Position numbers and translations under genes: made by a program. A stretch of DNA of 64,000 nt from positions 148,937 to 212,936 of the forward strand of contig CAJYXJ010000040.1 of assembly GCA_913778085.1 (NCBI GenBank). The letters run 5' to 3'. Numbering within the stretch: position 1 is the first letter of the stretch; each line of letters begins with the position of its first letter. Shown one piece after another: positions 42,998 to 51,168 of the stretch. The notes below the pieces were generated by a model that did no database searches, was not told where the DNA came from, and worked only from the letters and a program-made list of their open reading frames with translations. This DNA comes from an uncultured Chryseobacterium sp. GTDB taxonomy: Bacteria; Bacteroidota; Bacteroidia; Flavobacteriales; Weeksellaceae.

Positions 42998-45214
42998 ATG
43001 AAAACAAAACTATTATTTCTTACTACCTTTTTATCTTTCACTTTTCATTTTGCACAGATCAGAATCTCCGGAAAAGTAACCTACAAAAATAAAGGGGTAG
43101 GAGAGGTAAGCGTGACTTTAAAAGATACCTATGACGGAACAACAACAGACGGCGGTGGAAATTTTTCTTTTGAAACCTCAGAAAAAGGCAATTTTGCCAT
43201 CGTTTTTACAAATCCGAAATATACAACCGTTGAAAAATCAGTTCTTATTGAAAACCAGGATCTGGTAATTAATGCAGACCTGAAAGAACAGATCAGCGAA
43301 ATCGATGCAGTGGTGATTTCCGCAGGTTCCATCGAAGCCAGCGACAAGAAGAGAGCAACAGCCGCATTGACGCCGATGGATATTTATACAACGGCGGGTT
43401 CCCAGGGGCAAACCACCACCGGTTACAAATTTTTACCGGGTGTACAGAACGCCGGAGACAGCGAAGGCCTTTTCGTAAGAGGCGGAACAGGCGCAGAAAC
43501 CAAGTTTTATATCGACGGTAATCTGGTCAACAACTACTTCAGCAGCTCGGTACCGGGATTGGCAGGAAGAGAACGTTTTAACACCTCTATTTTCAAAGGA
43601 AGCGTTTTTTCAAGTGGCGGATACTCTGCCCTGTATGGACAGGCCCTTTCATCGGTATTGCTGCTGGAAAGCGTAGATATGCCGGATCAGAGCTCTTATT
43701 CCTTCAATATTTTTCCTTTTTCCCTAGGGGGCGATTACCAGCAACTTAATGAAAAGAAAACCCTTAGTTACGGGATTGCAGCCAATATCTCAGATTTGGG
43801 ATTGGTTACCAAAGTACTGAATTTCGAGACGGATTTTATCAAAGCTCCTAGAAGCATCTCAGTTAACGGAAATTTCAGGATTAAAACTAAATCCGGCGGC
43901 TTCCTGAAATATTACGGGAGTTTTGATGCCAATTCTCTGAAGGTTTCGCAGCCAAGTCTGGAGCAGAATTACGATGAGCAGCAGCCTTCGGTTAACGGGA
44001 AAAATACTTTTCACAGCCTTACCTACAAAAAGAAAATGGGACGTTACCTGATGAACCTGGGTTCTTCCTTCAGCATCAATAAAAATGATCTGGAAATAGG
44101 GATTGTGAATGAAGGAAACAAAATAGGCAATGTCAATATGAATACAGAAGGCCAGTACTGGAACAGCCGGGCGGTCTTCGAAAGAAAAATCGCAGTGGTG
44201 AGCAATATCAAAGCCGGTTTTGAACTTCTTTCGGAAAACGATAAGTCATCCTCCTCGATCTTTGGTTCGCCACAGCAGAAGAACAACATCAGCAATTTTA
44301 CCACGGCTTTATTTGCTGAAAACAACCTGGCTTTCGGACGCAGCTTCTCTACCAGCTTAGGCATCAGAGCAGAAAATTCAAGCTTTCTGAACCAATGGAA
44401 TGTGGCGCCGCGTTTTTCAGCAGCATACCGGCTGTCAGACAAATGGGTAACTTCCTTTGCCTACGGTATTTTTTACCAGACTCCGGAATCCAAATATTTA
44501 ACGCAGAATTTTAAGCAGAATTTCCAGAAGGCGACCCACTATATTTTCCAGCTCCAGAGAAGCGAAGATAACAGGACTTTAAGGATGGAAGCATTTTATA
44601 AAGATTATAAAAATCTGGTGAAAACATCGGTGTCAGGCTTTCAGAATATCATTCTTCCAAATGAAGGAAACGGTTTTGCAAAAGGGGTGGAAGTGCTCTG
44701 GAGGGATAAGAAGAGTATTAAAAACGTAGATTACTGGATCTCCTATTCTTACCTTGACAGCAGAAGGGAATTCTTAAATTATCCTACCGAACTGTACCCG
44801 AGCTTCGCGGCAAAGCATAACATTTCCCTGGTGGCAAAGAAGTTTGTAACTTCATGGAAGACCGGATTTAATTTTTCCTATACCTATACCTCCGGAAGGC
44901 CTTTTTACAACATCGTGGCCCAAAGCGGAGAGAATATCCTGAAATCCGAAGGGAAAGTAAAAGATTTCAACTCATTGAATTTCAGTCTGAATTACCTTCC
45001 GAATCTCGGGAAAAAAGAGGCCAAAGCGTTTACCATACTGGTAGCGGGGGTCAACAACATTTTGGGAAATAAAAATATCTACGGCTACCGTTTTTCTTCC
45101 AACGGCGATAGGAGTGCCGCGGTTCTGCCTGCTGCCCAGACTTTTGTCTATATCGGTGCGCTGATCAGTTTCGGGATCGACAAGACCCAGGAGGCCATTG
45201 ACAACAATCTTTAA
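42998..45214 (+). CDS. TonB-dependent receptor
   Basis: 738 residues from ATG 42998 (MKTKLLFLTTFLSFTFHFAQ, signal peptide). The N-terminal carboxypeptidase-regulatory-like domain (IRISGKVTYKNKGVGEVSVT, about 20-105) is usual in Bacteroidota receptors. The plug domain shows SEGLFVRGGTGAETKFYIDGN, and the barrel continues to IGALISFGIDKTQEA. It imports an unknown substrate through the outer membrane using TonB energy. No SusD-like partner follows, so it is not a glycan system. It is controlled by operator A and followed by a secreted helical protein gene after 47 bases. Confidence 0.88.
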   Translation: MKTKLLFLTTFLSFTFHFAQIRISGKVTYKNKGVGEVSVTLKDTYDGTTTDGGGNFSFETSEKGNFAIVFTNPKYTTVEKSVLIENQDLVINADLKEQISEIDAVVISAGSIEASDKKRATAALTPMDIYTTAGSQGQTTTGYKFLPGVQNAGDSEGLFVRGGTGAETKFYIDGNLVNNYFSSSVPGLAGRERFNTSIFKGSVFSSGGYSALYGQALSSVLLLESVDMPDQSSYSFNIFPFSLGGDYQQLNEKKTLSYGIAANISDLGLVTKVLNFETDFIKAPRSISVNGNFRIKTKSGGFLKYYGSFDANSLKVSQPSLEQNYDEQQPSVNGKNTFHSLTYKKKMGRYLMNLGSSFSINKNDLEIGIVNEGNKIGNVNMNTEGQYWNSRAVFERKIAVVSNIKAGFELLSENDKSSSSIFGSPQQKNNISNFTTALFAENNLAFGRSFSTSLGIRAENSSFLNQWNVAPRFSAAYRLSDKWVTSFAYGIFYQTPESKYLTQNFKQNFQKATHYIFQLQRSEDNRTLRMEAFYKDYKNLVKTSVSGFQNIILPNEGNGFAKGVEVLWRDKKSIKNVDYWISYSYLDSRREFLNYPTELYPSFAAKHNISLVAKKFVTSWKTGFNFSYTYTSGRPFYNIVAQSGENILKSEGKVKDFNSLNFSLNYLPNLGKKEAKAFTILVAGVNNILGNKNIYGYRFSSNGDRSAAVLPAAQTFVYIGALISFGIDKTQEAIDNNL

Positions 45215-45261
45215 AAATTAATTAAAATCAATACAATAATCAACTTTAAAATTTAGAAATC

Positions 45262-45909
45262 ATGAGAAAATATGTTTTAAGTTTCGCTTTAGGCTTTATG
45301 AGTTTAGTATCTTACGCTCAGACTAATTATGAGAAGATAATGACCGAAAAAATAAGCAGGCTGGAATCCACCCGGTCTCCCGAAGAACTGCAGGCACTGG
45401 CCAATGATTTTCAGAGAATTGCCGAAAAGGAAAAAGACAAATGGCAGCCGAGTTATTACGCTGCACTGGCTTACATCCAGAAAGGAAGATCGCAGATGCA
45501 GGGTGGAAATAACCAGGCTTTGGAAGAAAACGCAGATCTGGCCCAGAAGTTTGTGGATGCCGCAGAAGCAATGGAAAAAAATAATTCCGAGATCCACCTT
45601 TTGCAGAAGATGATCTATTCATTGAAAATGATGGTCAATCCGATGGAAAGGTTCAGGACTTTCGGGGGCAAAGCCGAAGAGGAACTGAAAAAAGCAGAAC
45701 AGCTGGACCCGTCCAATCCAAGAGTAACCCTGATCAAAGCGGAAGATACCTATTACACACCGGAGCAGTTCGGGGGAAGCAAGGCAAAGGGAATGGAACT
45801 CTTTAAAGCATCTCTGGAAAAGTTCAATACCTTCAAACCAAAAACTGCCCTGGACCCAAATTGGGGAAAAACGGAAGCCCAGTATTTTTTAAGCGGCGCG
45901 GCGAAATAA
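45262..45909 (+). CDS. secreted TPR-like helical protein
   Basis: 215 residues. Signal peptide MRKYVLSFALGFMSLVSYAQ. The mature part is all helical, with TPR-like pairs (WQPSYYAALAYIQKGRSQM, LAQKFVDAAEAMEKNNSEI, AEEELKKAEQLDPSNPRV, then YYTPEQFGGSKAKGMELF). It lies 47 bases after the receptor gene and is followed by a terminator at 45926-45951, so the two form one operon under operator A. Probably periplasmic; it may accompany the receptor. Confidence 0.75.
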   Translation: MRKYVLSFALGFMSLVSYAQTNYEKIMTEKISRLESTRSPEELQALANDFQRIAEKEKDKWQPSYYAALAYIQKGRSQMQGGNNQALEENADLAQKFVDAAEAMEKNNSEIHLLQKMIYSLKMMVNPMERFRTFGGKAEEELKKAEQLDPSNPRVTLIKAEDTYYTPEQFGGSKAKGMELFKASLEKFNTFKPKTALDPNWGKTEAQYFLSGAAK

Positions 45910-45925
45910 TTCCGAAATATACTTT

Positions 45926-45951
45926 AAAACCTTCTTTCATAAGAAGGTTTT
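45926..45951 (+). terminator. terminator of the receptor operon
   Basis: AAAACCTTCTT (45926-45936) pairs with AAGAAGGTTTT (45941-45951), followed by more T. It touches the first LytTR half-site of operator B. Confidence 0.82.
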
Positions 45952-46023
45952 TTCCGTTCAGTCCCGAAAAACTACCGTTCGGAAAAAAATAATTTTTAGT
46001 ACTTAGAATATAGCCTATTTTTG
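45951..46023 (+). promoter_or_regulatory. LytTR-type direct-repeat operator and promoter B (kinase operon)
   Basis: TTTCCGTTCAG (45951-45961) and CTACCGTTCGG (45972-45982), offset 21 bp; TATTTTTG (46016-46023) begins 44 bp after the second repeat start. The second half-site is identical to that of operator A. The kinase ATG is 18 bases after the box. Confidence 0.8.
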
Positions 46024-46040
46024 AAATAAGAAAATTGTAA

Positions 46041-47357
46041 ATGAAACGGAAGAACCTTATTACTTTATGCTGGATCTCGGTGGCCACATCGATGATCTTT
46101 TTCTTTGGGTTTACCAGCGAGAAAACGGTGGAAAATTTCATGCTTACCGTGGTGGTATGTTTCATGTATTCATTTATCCTGGGTGCGGGAAACGGAGTGA
46201 TCAACGATTATCTCAATAAAAAGTTCCCGTGGTCCGAAGCGACGACGAAAAGGGCGGTTATCAGCATTATTTCCATTTTGGTGGCCAATACGGTAATGGT
46301 GTATTTTTGCAACTACATGAATTTTGTCGTATTCCAGAAAGCAGCAACTACTGAAGAATATTTTTCAGGAAAGTATGGTTTTGTGAATTGGTTTACGATC
46401 AATATCGCTCTGTTGATTTCCGCTTTCCTTCACGCAAAAGGGTTTATGGAAGAGCTGAAAAAGACTTCCAAAAAGGAAGTGGTGGAGCAGAAGCTGATCG
46501 CCAAATCGGCCAATGCCCAGTTTGAGAGCCTTAAAAACCAGCTGGACCCGCATTTTCTATTTAATTCGTTAAACGTTTTAAGTTCGCTGATCGATGAGAA
46601 TCCAAAGCAGGCGCAGAAGTTTACCGCCTCGATGTCAAAGATCTACCGCTATGTTTTGGAACAGAAAGATAAAGAACTCGTAACCGTAGAAGACGAGCTG
46701 GAATTTGCGAAAACCTACTGCGATTTATTGAAAACAAGATTTGAAGACAGCGTAGACTTTGTTTTTGACGTGAAAAAAGATGATTACCGGAGATTTGTCG
46801 TGCCGTTGTCGCTGCAGCTGCTGCTGGAGAACTGCATCAAGCATAATTTCGCCACTTCATCCAAACCTTTGGTCATTAAAATTTTCTCCGAAAACGATAC
46901 GCTCTGTATTGAAAACAACCTACAGGTAAGGGAACAGATCAAGGAAAGTTCAGGAATCGGTTTAGCCAACATTGTACAGCGATATGCGCTGCTGACAAAG
47001 AAAAATGTATTCATTGAAAAATCCGAAGATTATTTTAAAGTAAAGCTTCCGGTGCTTTCTTCCAAATCCAATACATTCAGTGTTATACCGGAAAATAAAA
47101 ACGAATCCTATGAAAGGGCGCAGAAACGCGTCAAAGAAATAAAAAGCTTCTACAGTAACCTGATCTCATACTGTATCATCATTCCATTTTTAGTTATTAT
47201 CAATCTCCTGACAACTCCTGAAAATATCTGGTTCTTTTTCCCGATGCTGGGCTGGGGAATCGGAGTGGTAGCACATGGAATGAGCGTTTTTGCCATCGGT
47301 AAAAAGTGGGAAGACAAAAAGATCAGGCAGATTCTTGAAAAACAAAACAAACAATAA
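46041..47357 (+). CDS. LytS-type sensor histidine kinase fused to a 2TM domain
   Basis: 438 residues. Four N-terminal membrane segments (about 8-24, 33-50, 71-90, 116-132) without a large outer loop; a His_kinase domain with QLDPHFLFNSLN (H171 phosphorylated), LLENCIKHN (N264) and SSGIGLANI; then a C-terminal 2TM domain (about 355-430; ERAQKRVKEIKSFYSNLISY, then FPMLGWGIGVVAHGMSVF). The 2TM domain is related to the separate proteins at 47369, 48556 and 48880. The partner regulator is the LytTR protein at 49213. The first gene after operator B, so probably self-activating. Confidence 0.9.
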   Translation: MKRKNLITLCWISVATSMIFFFGFTSEKTVENFMLTVVVCFMYSFILGAGNGVINDYLNKKFPWSEATTKRAVISIISILVANTVMVYFCNYMNFVVFQKAATTEEYFSGKYGFVNWFTINIALLISAFLHAKGFMEELKKTSKKEVVEQKLIAKSANAQFESLKNQLDPHFLFNSLNVLSSLIDENPKQAQKFTASMSKIYRYVLEQKDKELVTVEDELEFAKTYCDLLKTRFEDSVDFVFDVKKDDYRRFVVPLSLQLLLENCIKHNFATSSKPLVIKIFSENDTLCIENNLQVREQIKESSGIGLANIVQRYALLTKKNVFIEKSEDYFKVKLPVLSSKSNTFSVIPENKNESYERAQKRVKEIKSFYSNLISYCIIIPFLVIINLLTTPENIWFFFPMLGWGIGVVAHGMSVFAIGKKWEDKKIRQILEKQNKQ

Positions 47358-47368
47358 ATTTTAAAATC

Positions 47369-47674
47369 ATGGAACCGATCAGCAAAGACGATATCCGTTA
47401 TAAAGAAGCCGAAAAGCAGGTGAAAAGGATCAAACAATTCTATGTTTTCCTGTTCATCTATCTGGCAGTCAATATTTTTATTCTAATCCTGAATTACCGG
47501 GAACTGAAACCGGGAGAAACGATATGGCACCTGAAATACTTCTCCCTTCCGCTGTTCTGGGGGATAGCCGTGGTCATCCAGGCGATGAGGGCCTTTATTC
47601 CCGGGTTTATGCTGGGAAGCAAATGGGAAGACCGCAAGATCAGGGAACTGATGGAAAAAGAAAAACAGCCGTAA
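47369..47674 (+). CDS. 2TM domain protein
   Basis: 101 residues. An N-terminal amphipathic stretch (RYKEAEKQVKRIKQFYVFL) leads into two membrane segments (VFLFIYLAVNIFILILNY and LPLFWGIAVVIQAMRAF), with a closing SKWEDRKIRELMEKEK that matches the end of the kinase's 2TM domain. It starts 11 bases after the kinase gene. The function of 2TM proteins is unknown; shared sequence with the kinase suggests that they associate in the membrane. Confidence 0.85.
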   Translation: MEPISKDDIRYKEAEKQVKRIKQFYVFLFIYLAVNIFILILNYRELKPGETIWHLKYFSLPLFWGIAVVIQAMRAFIPGFMLGSKWEDRKIRELMEKEKQP

Positions 47675-47715
47675 TTTATTTATTCTTTAATTAAAAATTT
47701 AAAAAACCTGATGCT

Positions 47716-48285
47716 ATGAAAACTTTGCAAATCCTGTTTACCGTGTCCATGGTTGCGTGGTTCATCACAGAAATCCTGTACAAAAACATCCTGAAGTCCG
47801 GTGAGAAAGATCAAAAAGACAAAGACCGGTCTACCCTGAATATTCTCTGGATGGCTATACCCGGTTCCATAATCAGTGCTGTGGCAGCTTCTTATCTTAC
47901 GAGAATTCCGATTTCCGATGAGGTGGGAATTTATTACATAGGCGTAGCCTGTATATGGATCGGAATTATTTTAAGATTCATCATTATCCGCTCTTTGGGT
48001 AAATATTTCACCGTGGATGTCACGATCCGCGAAGACCACAAGATCAAAAGAGAAGGGTTTTACAGGTACATCAGGCATCCGTCGTATGCTTTTTCCCTGC
48101 TTACTTCGTTAGGGCTGGGTTTATACCTAAATAACTGGATTTCTCTATGTTTAGCTTTTACTGTTCCTTTTATGGCGTTCCTTTACAGGATCAAAGTGGA
48201 AGAAAAAGCATTGATCGAGCAATTCGGTGAAGAATACCTGGAATACCGAAGGAAAACAAAGAAACTGATTCCGTTTGTTTATTAG
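47716..48285 (+). CDS. isoprenylcysteine carboxyl methyltransferase-family membrane protein
   Basis: 189 residues, about five membrane segments. The ICMT/phospholipid methyltransferase block RSLGKYFTVDVTIREDHKI, then GFYRYIRHPSYAFSLL, then FGEEYLEYRRKTKKLIPF binds SAM and donates the methyl group. Bacterial members act on unknown lipids or small molecules. It is in the kinase operon, 41 bases after the 2TM gene, and followed by a terminator at 48412-48441. Confidence 0.85.
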   Translation: MKTLQILFTVSMVAWFITEILYKNILKSGEKDQKDKDRSTLNILWMAIPGSIISAVAASYLTRIPISDEVGIYYIGVACIWIGIILRFIIIRSLGKYFTVDVTIREDHKIKREGFYRYIRHPSYAFSLLTSLGLGLYLNNWISLCLAFTVPFMAFLYRIKVEEKALIEQFGEEYLEYRRKTKKLIPFVY

Positions 48286-48411
48286 GTGATGATCTGAAGT
48301 TTAATAAAGTTCTATAAAATACAGGTCAATAAAGGTTCGGCCATAAATTCATTCACTTAGGCTTAAAGTGCCACTGAACTTCTTAAAAAAATCTTTCATA
48401 ATTACCTATCA

Positions 48412-48441
48412 AAATCCCGATTCTCCGCTGAGTCGGGATTT
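48412..48441 (+). terminator. terminator of the kinase operon
   Basis: AAATCCCGA (48412-48420) pairs with TCGGGATTT (48433-48441). As with the receptor operon, the next LytTR half-site begins directly after the hairpin. Confidence 0.8.
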
Positions 48442-48514
48442 TTACAGTTCAGTGTTCATATTCTACGGTTCGGTTATATAAAATTGATTTGGGGCGGTTC
48501 CTATGCTACCTTTG
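48442..48514 (+). promoter_or_regulatory. LytTR-type direct-repeat operator and promoter C (2TM/regulator operon)
   Basis: TTACAGTTCAG (48442-48452) and CTACGGTTCGG (48463-48473), offset 21 bp; TACCTTTG (48507-48514) begins 44 bp after the second repeat start. The first half-site is one base from the AgrA core ACAGTTAAG. Confidence 0.8.
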
Positions 48515-48555
48515 TATCAACAAAAACAAACAATTCATCTTTAAAACAAACAATT

Positions 48556-48849
48556 ATGGAAACATTCATCAACAAAGAAACACAGGCTTACGAAAAAGCA
48601 GCAAGAAGAGTAAAAGAACTGAAAGGGTTTTACGGAAATCTTACTTCCTATGTTTTGGTTATCTCCTTTCTGGTGATTCTGAACCTGATAACTTCACCGG
48701 AATACCTTTGGTTCGTATGGCCGATGATGGGTTGGGGAATCGGTGTCGCCGCACACGCCGCGGGAACTTTCGGAATCGGAAAAGACTGGGAAGAGCGTAA
48801 GATCAAAGAACTGATGGACGAAGAAAGAAAAAGCACAAAAACTTTATAA
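48556..48849 (+). CDS. 2TM domain protein
   Basis: 97 residues from ATG 48556 (METFINKETQAYEKAARRVK). The 2TM core closely repeats the kinase C-terminus: ELKGFYGNLTSYVLVISFLV, SPEYLWFVWPMMGWGIGVA, then GIGKDWEERKIKELMDEE. First gene after operator C; a longer frame starting at 48484 would include the promoter and is rejected. Confidence 0.85.
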   Translation: METFINKETQAYEKAARRVKELKGFYGNLTSYVLVISFLVILNLITSPEYLWFVWPMMGWGIGVAAHAAGTFGIGKDWEERKIKELMDEERKSTKTL

Positions 48850-48879
48850 TCAATTAATAAACTTTAAAAACAAAATACA

Positions 48880-49155
48880 ATGGACTACAATCAGGCACAG
48901 CAAAGAGTAAGAGACCTTAAAAAATTCTACAAAGGCGTTTTATGGTTTTTCATCGTGGCTTTCATTATATTTTTTGATGATATTTTTGAAAAAGGGATCT
49001 TTAACATTTCATTGTGGGACGGTTCGGTATTGCTGGCAATCTGGGGCATTATTCTCACCGTTAAAGCCGTCAGACTATTCCTGCTGGACAATGAATGGGA
49101 GAGAAGCGTGATCGAAAAAGAGATGGGAAAATCAAAACATCCACTTAAATTTTAA
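48880..49155 (+). CDS. 2TM domain protein, divergent
   Basis: 91 residues. QAQQRVRDLKKFYKGVLWFF leads into two membrane segments and closes with DNEWERSVIEKEMGKSK, the same closing pattern as the other 2TM proteins. The loop sequence differs (FDDIFEKGIFNISLWDGS). It starts 30 bases after the previous 2TM gene, and the LytTR regulator gene follows 57 bases on. Confidence 0.8.
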   Translation: MDYNQAQQRVRDLKKFYKGVLWFFIVAFIIFFDDIFEKGIFNISLWDGSVLLAIWGIILTVKAVRLFLLDNEWERSVIEKEMGKSKHPLKF

Positions 49156-49212
49156 AACCGGTAATTTTTGCTTACTTTTATTCGGAATTTTAAAAACTAA
49201 ATCGGGAACTCA

Positions 49213-49956
49213 ATGATTAAGACTGTCATTATCGAAGACGAAAAACCGGCTTCAAGGAAATTGGAAAGAATGCTTAGTGAATTTGCTGATATTGAACTGG
49301 TTGCCAAGATAGAATCGGTAGAAGAAGGCCTGGAGTGGTTTTCGGCAAACGAGCATCCGCAGTTGATATTTTCAGATATCGTCCTTGGGGACGGATTGTC
49401 ATTCGATATTTTTGAGAAAGTCCGTACCAAAGCTTTCATCATCTACACCACGGCTTTTGACCAGTATACCCTGAAAGCTTTTAAACTAAACAGCATCGAT
49501 TATCTATTAAAGCCGATCCTGGATGAAGACCTTGCCGCAGCAGTGGAGAAATTCAAATCTTTTATTCCTTCCGATAATTCGGTCAATTCGCAGGAAATTA
49601 AGCAGTTAATTAAAAAAGAAAAATCTACCCTGTCCAGAATCCTGGTTAAAATCGGGTACAACCTGAAAATCGTGCAGACGCCTGAAGTAAGCTGCTTTTT
49701 CAGCGAAAATAAGATCGTTTACCTGCAGACTCAGGAACGGACGTATCCTTCAGATTTTACACTGGACGAACTGGAAGAGGTGCTGGATGAGAAAAAGTTT
49801 TTCCGGGTAAACCGCCAGTTTATCATTAATTCCGATTACATCAAAAATATTCACACATCGCCTACTTATAAAGTGGAACTGGAGTTTCAGCCGCAGGAAG
49901 AAATTACTGTCAGCCGCGAGCGTGTCAAGGATTTCAAAGACTGGCTCGTCAGCTAA
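49213..49956 (+). CDS. LytTR-family response regulator
   Basis: 247 residues. The receiver domain (1-120) has the acidic pair in VIIEDEKPASR, the phospho-acceptor D55 in LIFSDIVLGDG, the T/Y switch in IIYTTAFDQY and Lys in IDYLLKPI. The LytTR DNA-binding domain is at about 140-245 (ILVKIGYNLKIVQTPEVSCF, then FFRVNRQFIINSDYIKNIH). It is the expected partner of the LytS-type kinase. It probably binds the three direct-repeat operators of the locus, including the one that drives its own operon. Confidence 0.94.
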   Translation: MIKTVIIEDEKPASRKLERMLSEFADIELVAKIESVEEGLEWFSANEHPQLIFSDIVLGDGLSFDIFEKVRTKAFIIYTTAFDQYTLKAFKLNSIDYLLKPILDEDLAAAVEKFKSFIPSDNSVNSQEIKQLIKKEKSTLSRILVKIGYNLKIVQTPEVSCFFSENKIVYLQTQERTYPSDFTLDELEEVLDEKKFFRVNRQFIINSDYIKNIHTSPTYKVELEFQPQEEITVSRERVKDFKDWLVS

Positions 49957-50159
49957 TTGGGAATAAATTTTATTTTCATTGATTTAATAAAGAAAAATAA
50001 AGAATGCCAGAGAAATCATGTTTTAAATGGAACTGATCATTAGCAGGATCATAAATATTATGATTAATAAATGACAGAGGTTGTTTTATTGGCATAAAAA
50101 CGTCCAGCCTCAAGCATATCTCTTCCAGCCTATTAACCTAATCTCTTTATCGCTCACAA

Positions 50160-51056
50160 CTACTTATAGTCGATGCGGTTAGCTTCCGTATCTTCAAGCT
50201 GTTGTACAATGGATTTCGGAATTTCATCGCTGTCGATCGGGAAGCTGATGGAGTCGGTAACGAATGTTTTGCGATCCGCTTTCTGAAAGATTTCAAAAAG
50301 GGCGATCGGTTCCTGGTTAAAACTGATACACGTACTTATAAAATGCAATTCATGGAGCTTATAATCTGGATTCTTCAGCTTTTCCTTAATATCTTTTATC
50401 CTTGAGATAAAATGCCGCTGCCGGATGAAGGTATTGCTGTTCATGATGATAAAAACATAATCGGAATAGGCCGTCACTTTCCCGAAATACTTATGGCGGT
50501 CGCCGCCGCTTCTTTCGATAAAATATTCGCCTGTTGTTTCGGATTTATAGATTTCCGTAGCGGAACGCCAGATCCGGCTGTCTCTTGCCTGCAAAGGATT
50601 TTCCGGTAAATTTCGGTTGTAGGAATACCAGCAGCCCACCAATCGGTCCAGCAGTTCCGTATTCTGCTTGATGTTGTTCATTTCGATCCGCAGATCATTG
50701 AAATTAAAGGATTCCGTATTGGAATTAATAAAGTCTATATAGCTGGAATATCCCAGTACTTTAACGATCAGGCTCAGCTTGGCAAGATTGGGCTTACTGA
50801 GAACGGCATTTTCATTCTGGCTGAATCGTTTTAATTTATTGATGATCAGATGTTCATAAAGATAATTCGAACCCAGAAGATCAGCCTTTTTCCTAATTCC
50901 TTTTTCTTCGTAATCCTTGATTATCAAATCATTCAGCTCGGCAGCGATATAGGACCATTCGGTCTTGGAAACATCTTCCCAATGGCTCTTTTTCAGGAAC
51001 TGCATCCCGAGAAAATTCATCAGCTTTTCAAGATGAATAATATCTTCTTTTTTCAT
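50160..51056 (-). CDS. hypothetical protein
   Basis: 298 residues, no signal peptide or membrane segment. The N-terminal half is helical (AELNDLIIKDYEEKGIRKKA, then LSKPNLAKLSLIVKVLGYSSYIDF). The C-terminal half looks beta-rich (LVGCWYSYNRNLPENP, YFIERSGGDRHKYFGKVTAY, YVFIIMNSNTF). I do not recognise either half; the layout, a helical DNA-binding- or adaptor-like head with a separate sensor-like tail, is a guess. It is transcribed away from the regulator locus and divergently from the Gly/Cys-rich protein. Confidence 0.7.
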   Translation of the reverse strand: MKKEDIIHLEKLMNFLGMQFLKKSHWEDVSKTEWSYIAAELNDLIIKDYEEKGIRKKADLLGSNYLYEHLIINKLKRFSQNENAVLSKPNLAKLSLIVKVLGYSSYIDFINSNTESFNFNDLRIEMNNIKQNTELLDRLVGCWYSYNRNLPENPLQARDSRIWRSATEIYKSETTGEYFIERSGGDRHKYFGKVTAYSDYVFIIMNSNTFIRQRHFISRIKDIKEKLKNPDYKLHELHFISTCISFNQEPIALFEIFQKADRKTFVTDSISFPIDSDEIPKSIVQQLEDTEANRIDYK

Positions 51057-51168
51057 GGAATAAATTTTAAGACTAATATAAGATTAATTTAAAACCAAAT
51101 AAGACCATGCCGAGACTTTTATATTTTAAAATCAAATGATATTTGAACAGAAACTAAAAGTTGAAACA

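Noticed and set aside
48484-48555. longer start for the 2TM gene after operator C
   Set aside because: It would include the -7 box itself; the start METFINKE at 48556 lies downstream of the promoter.
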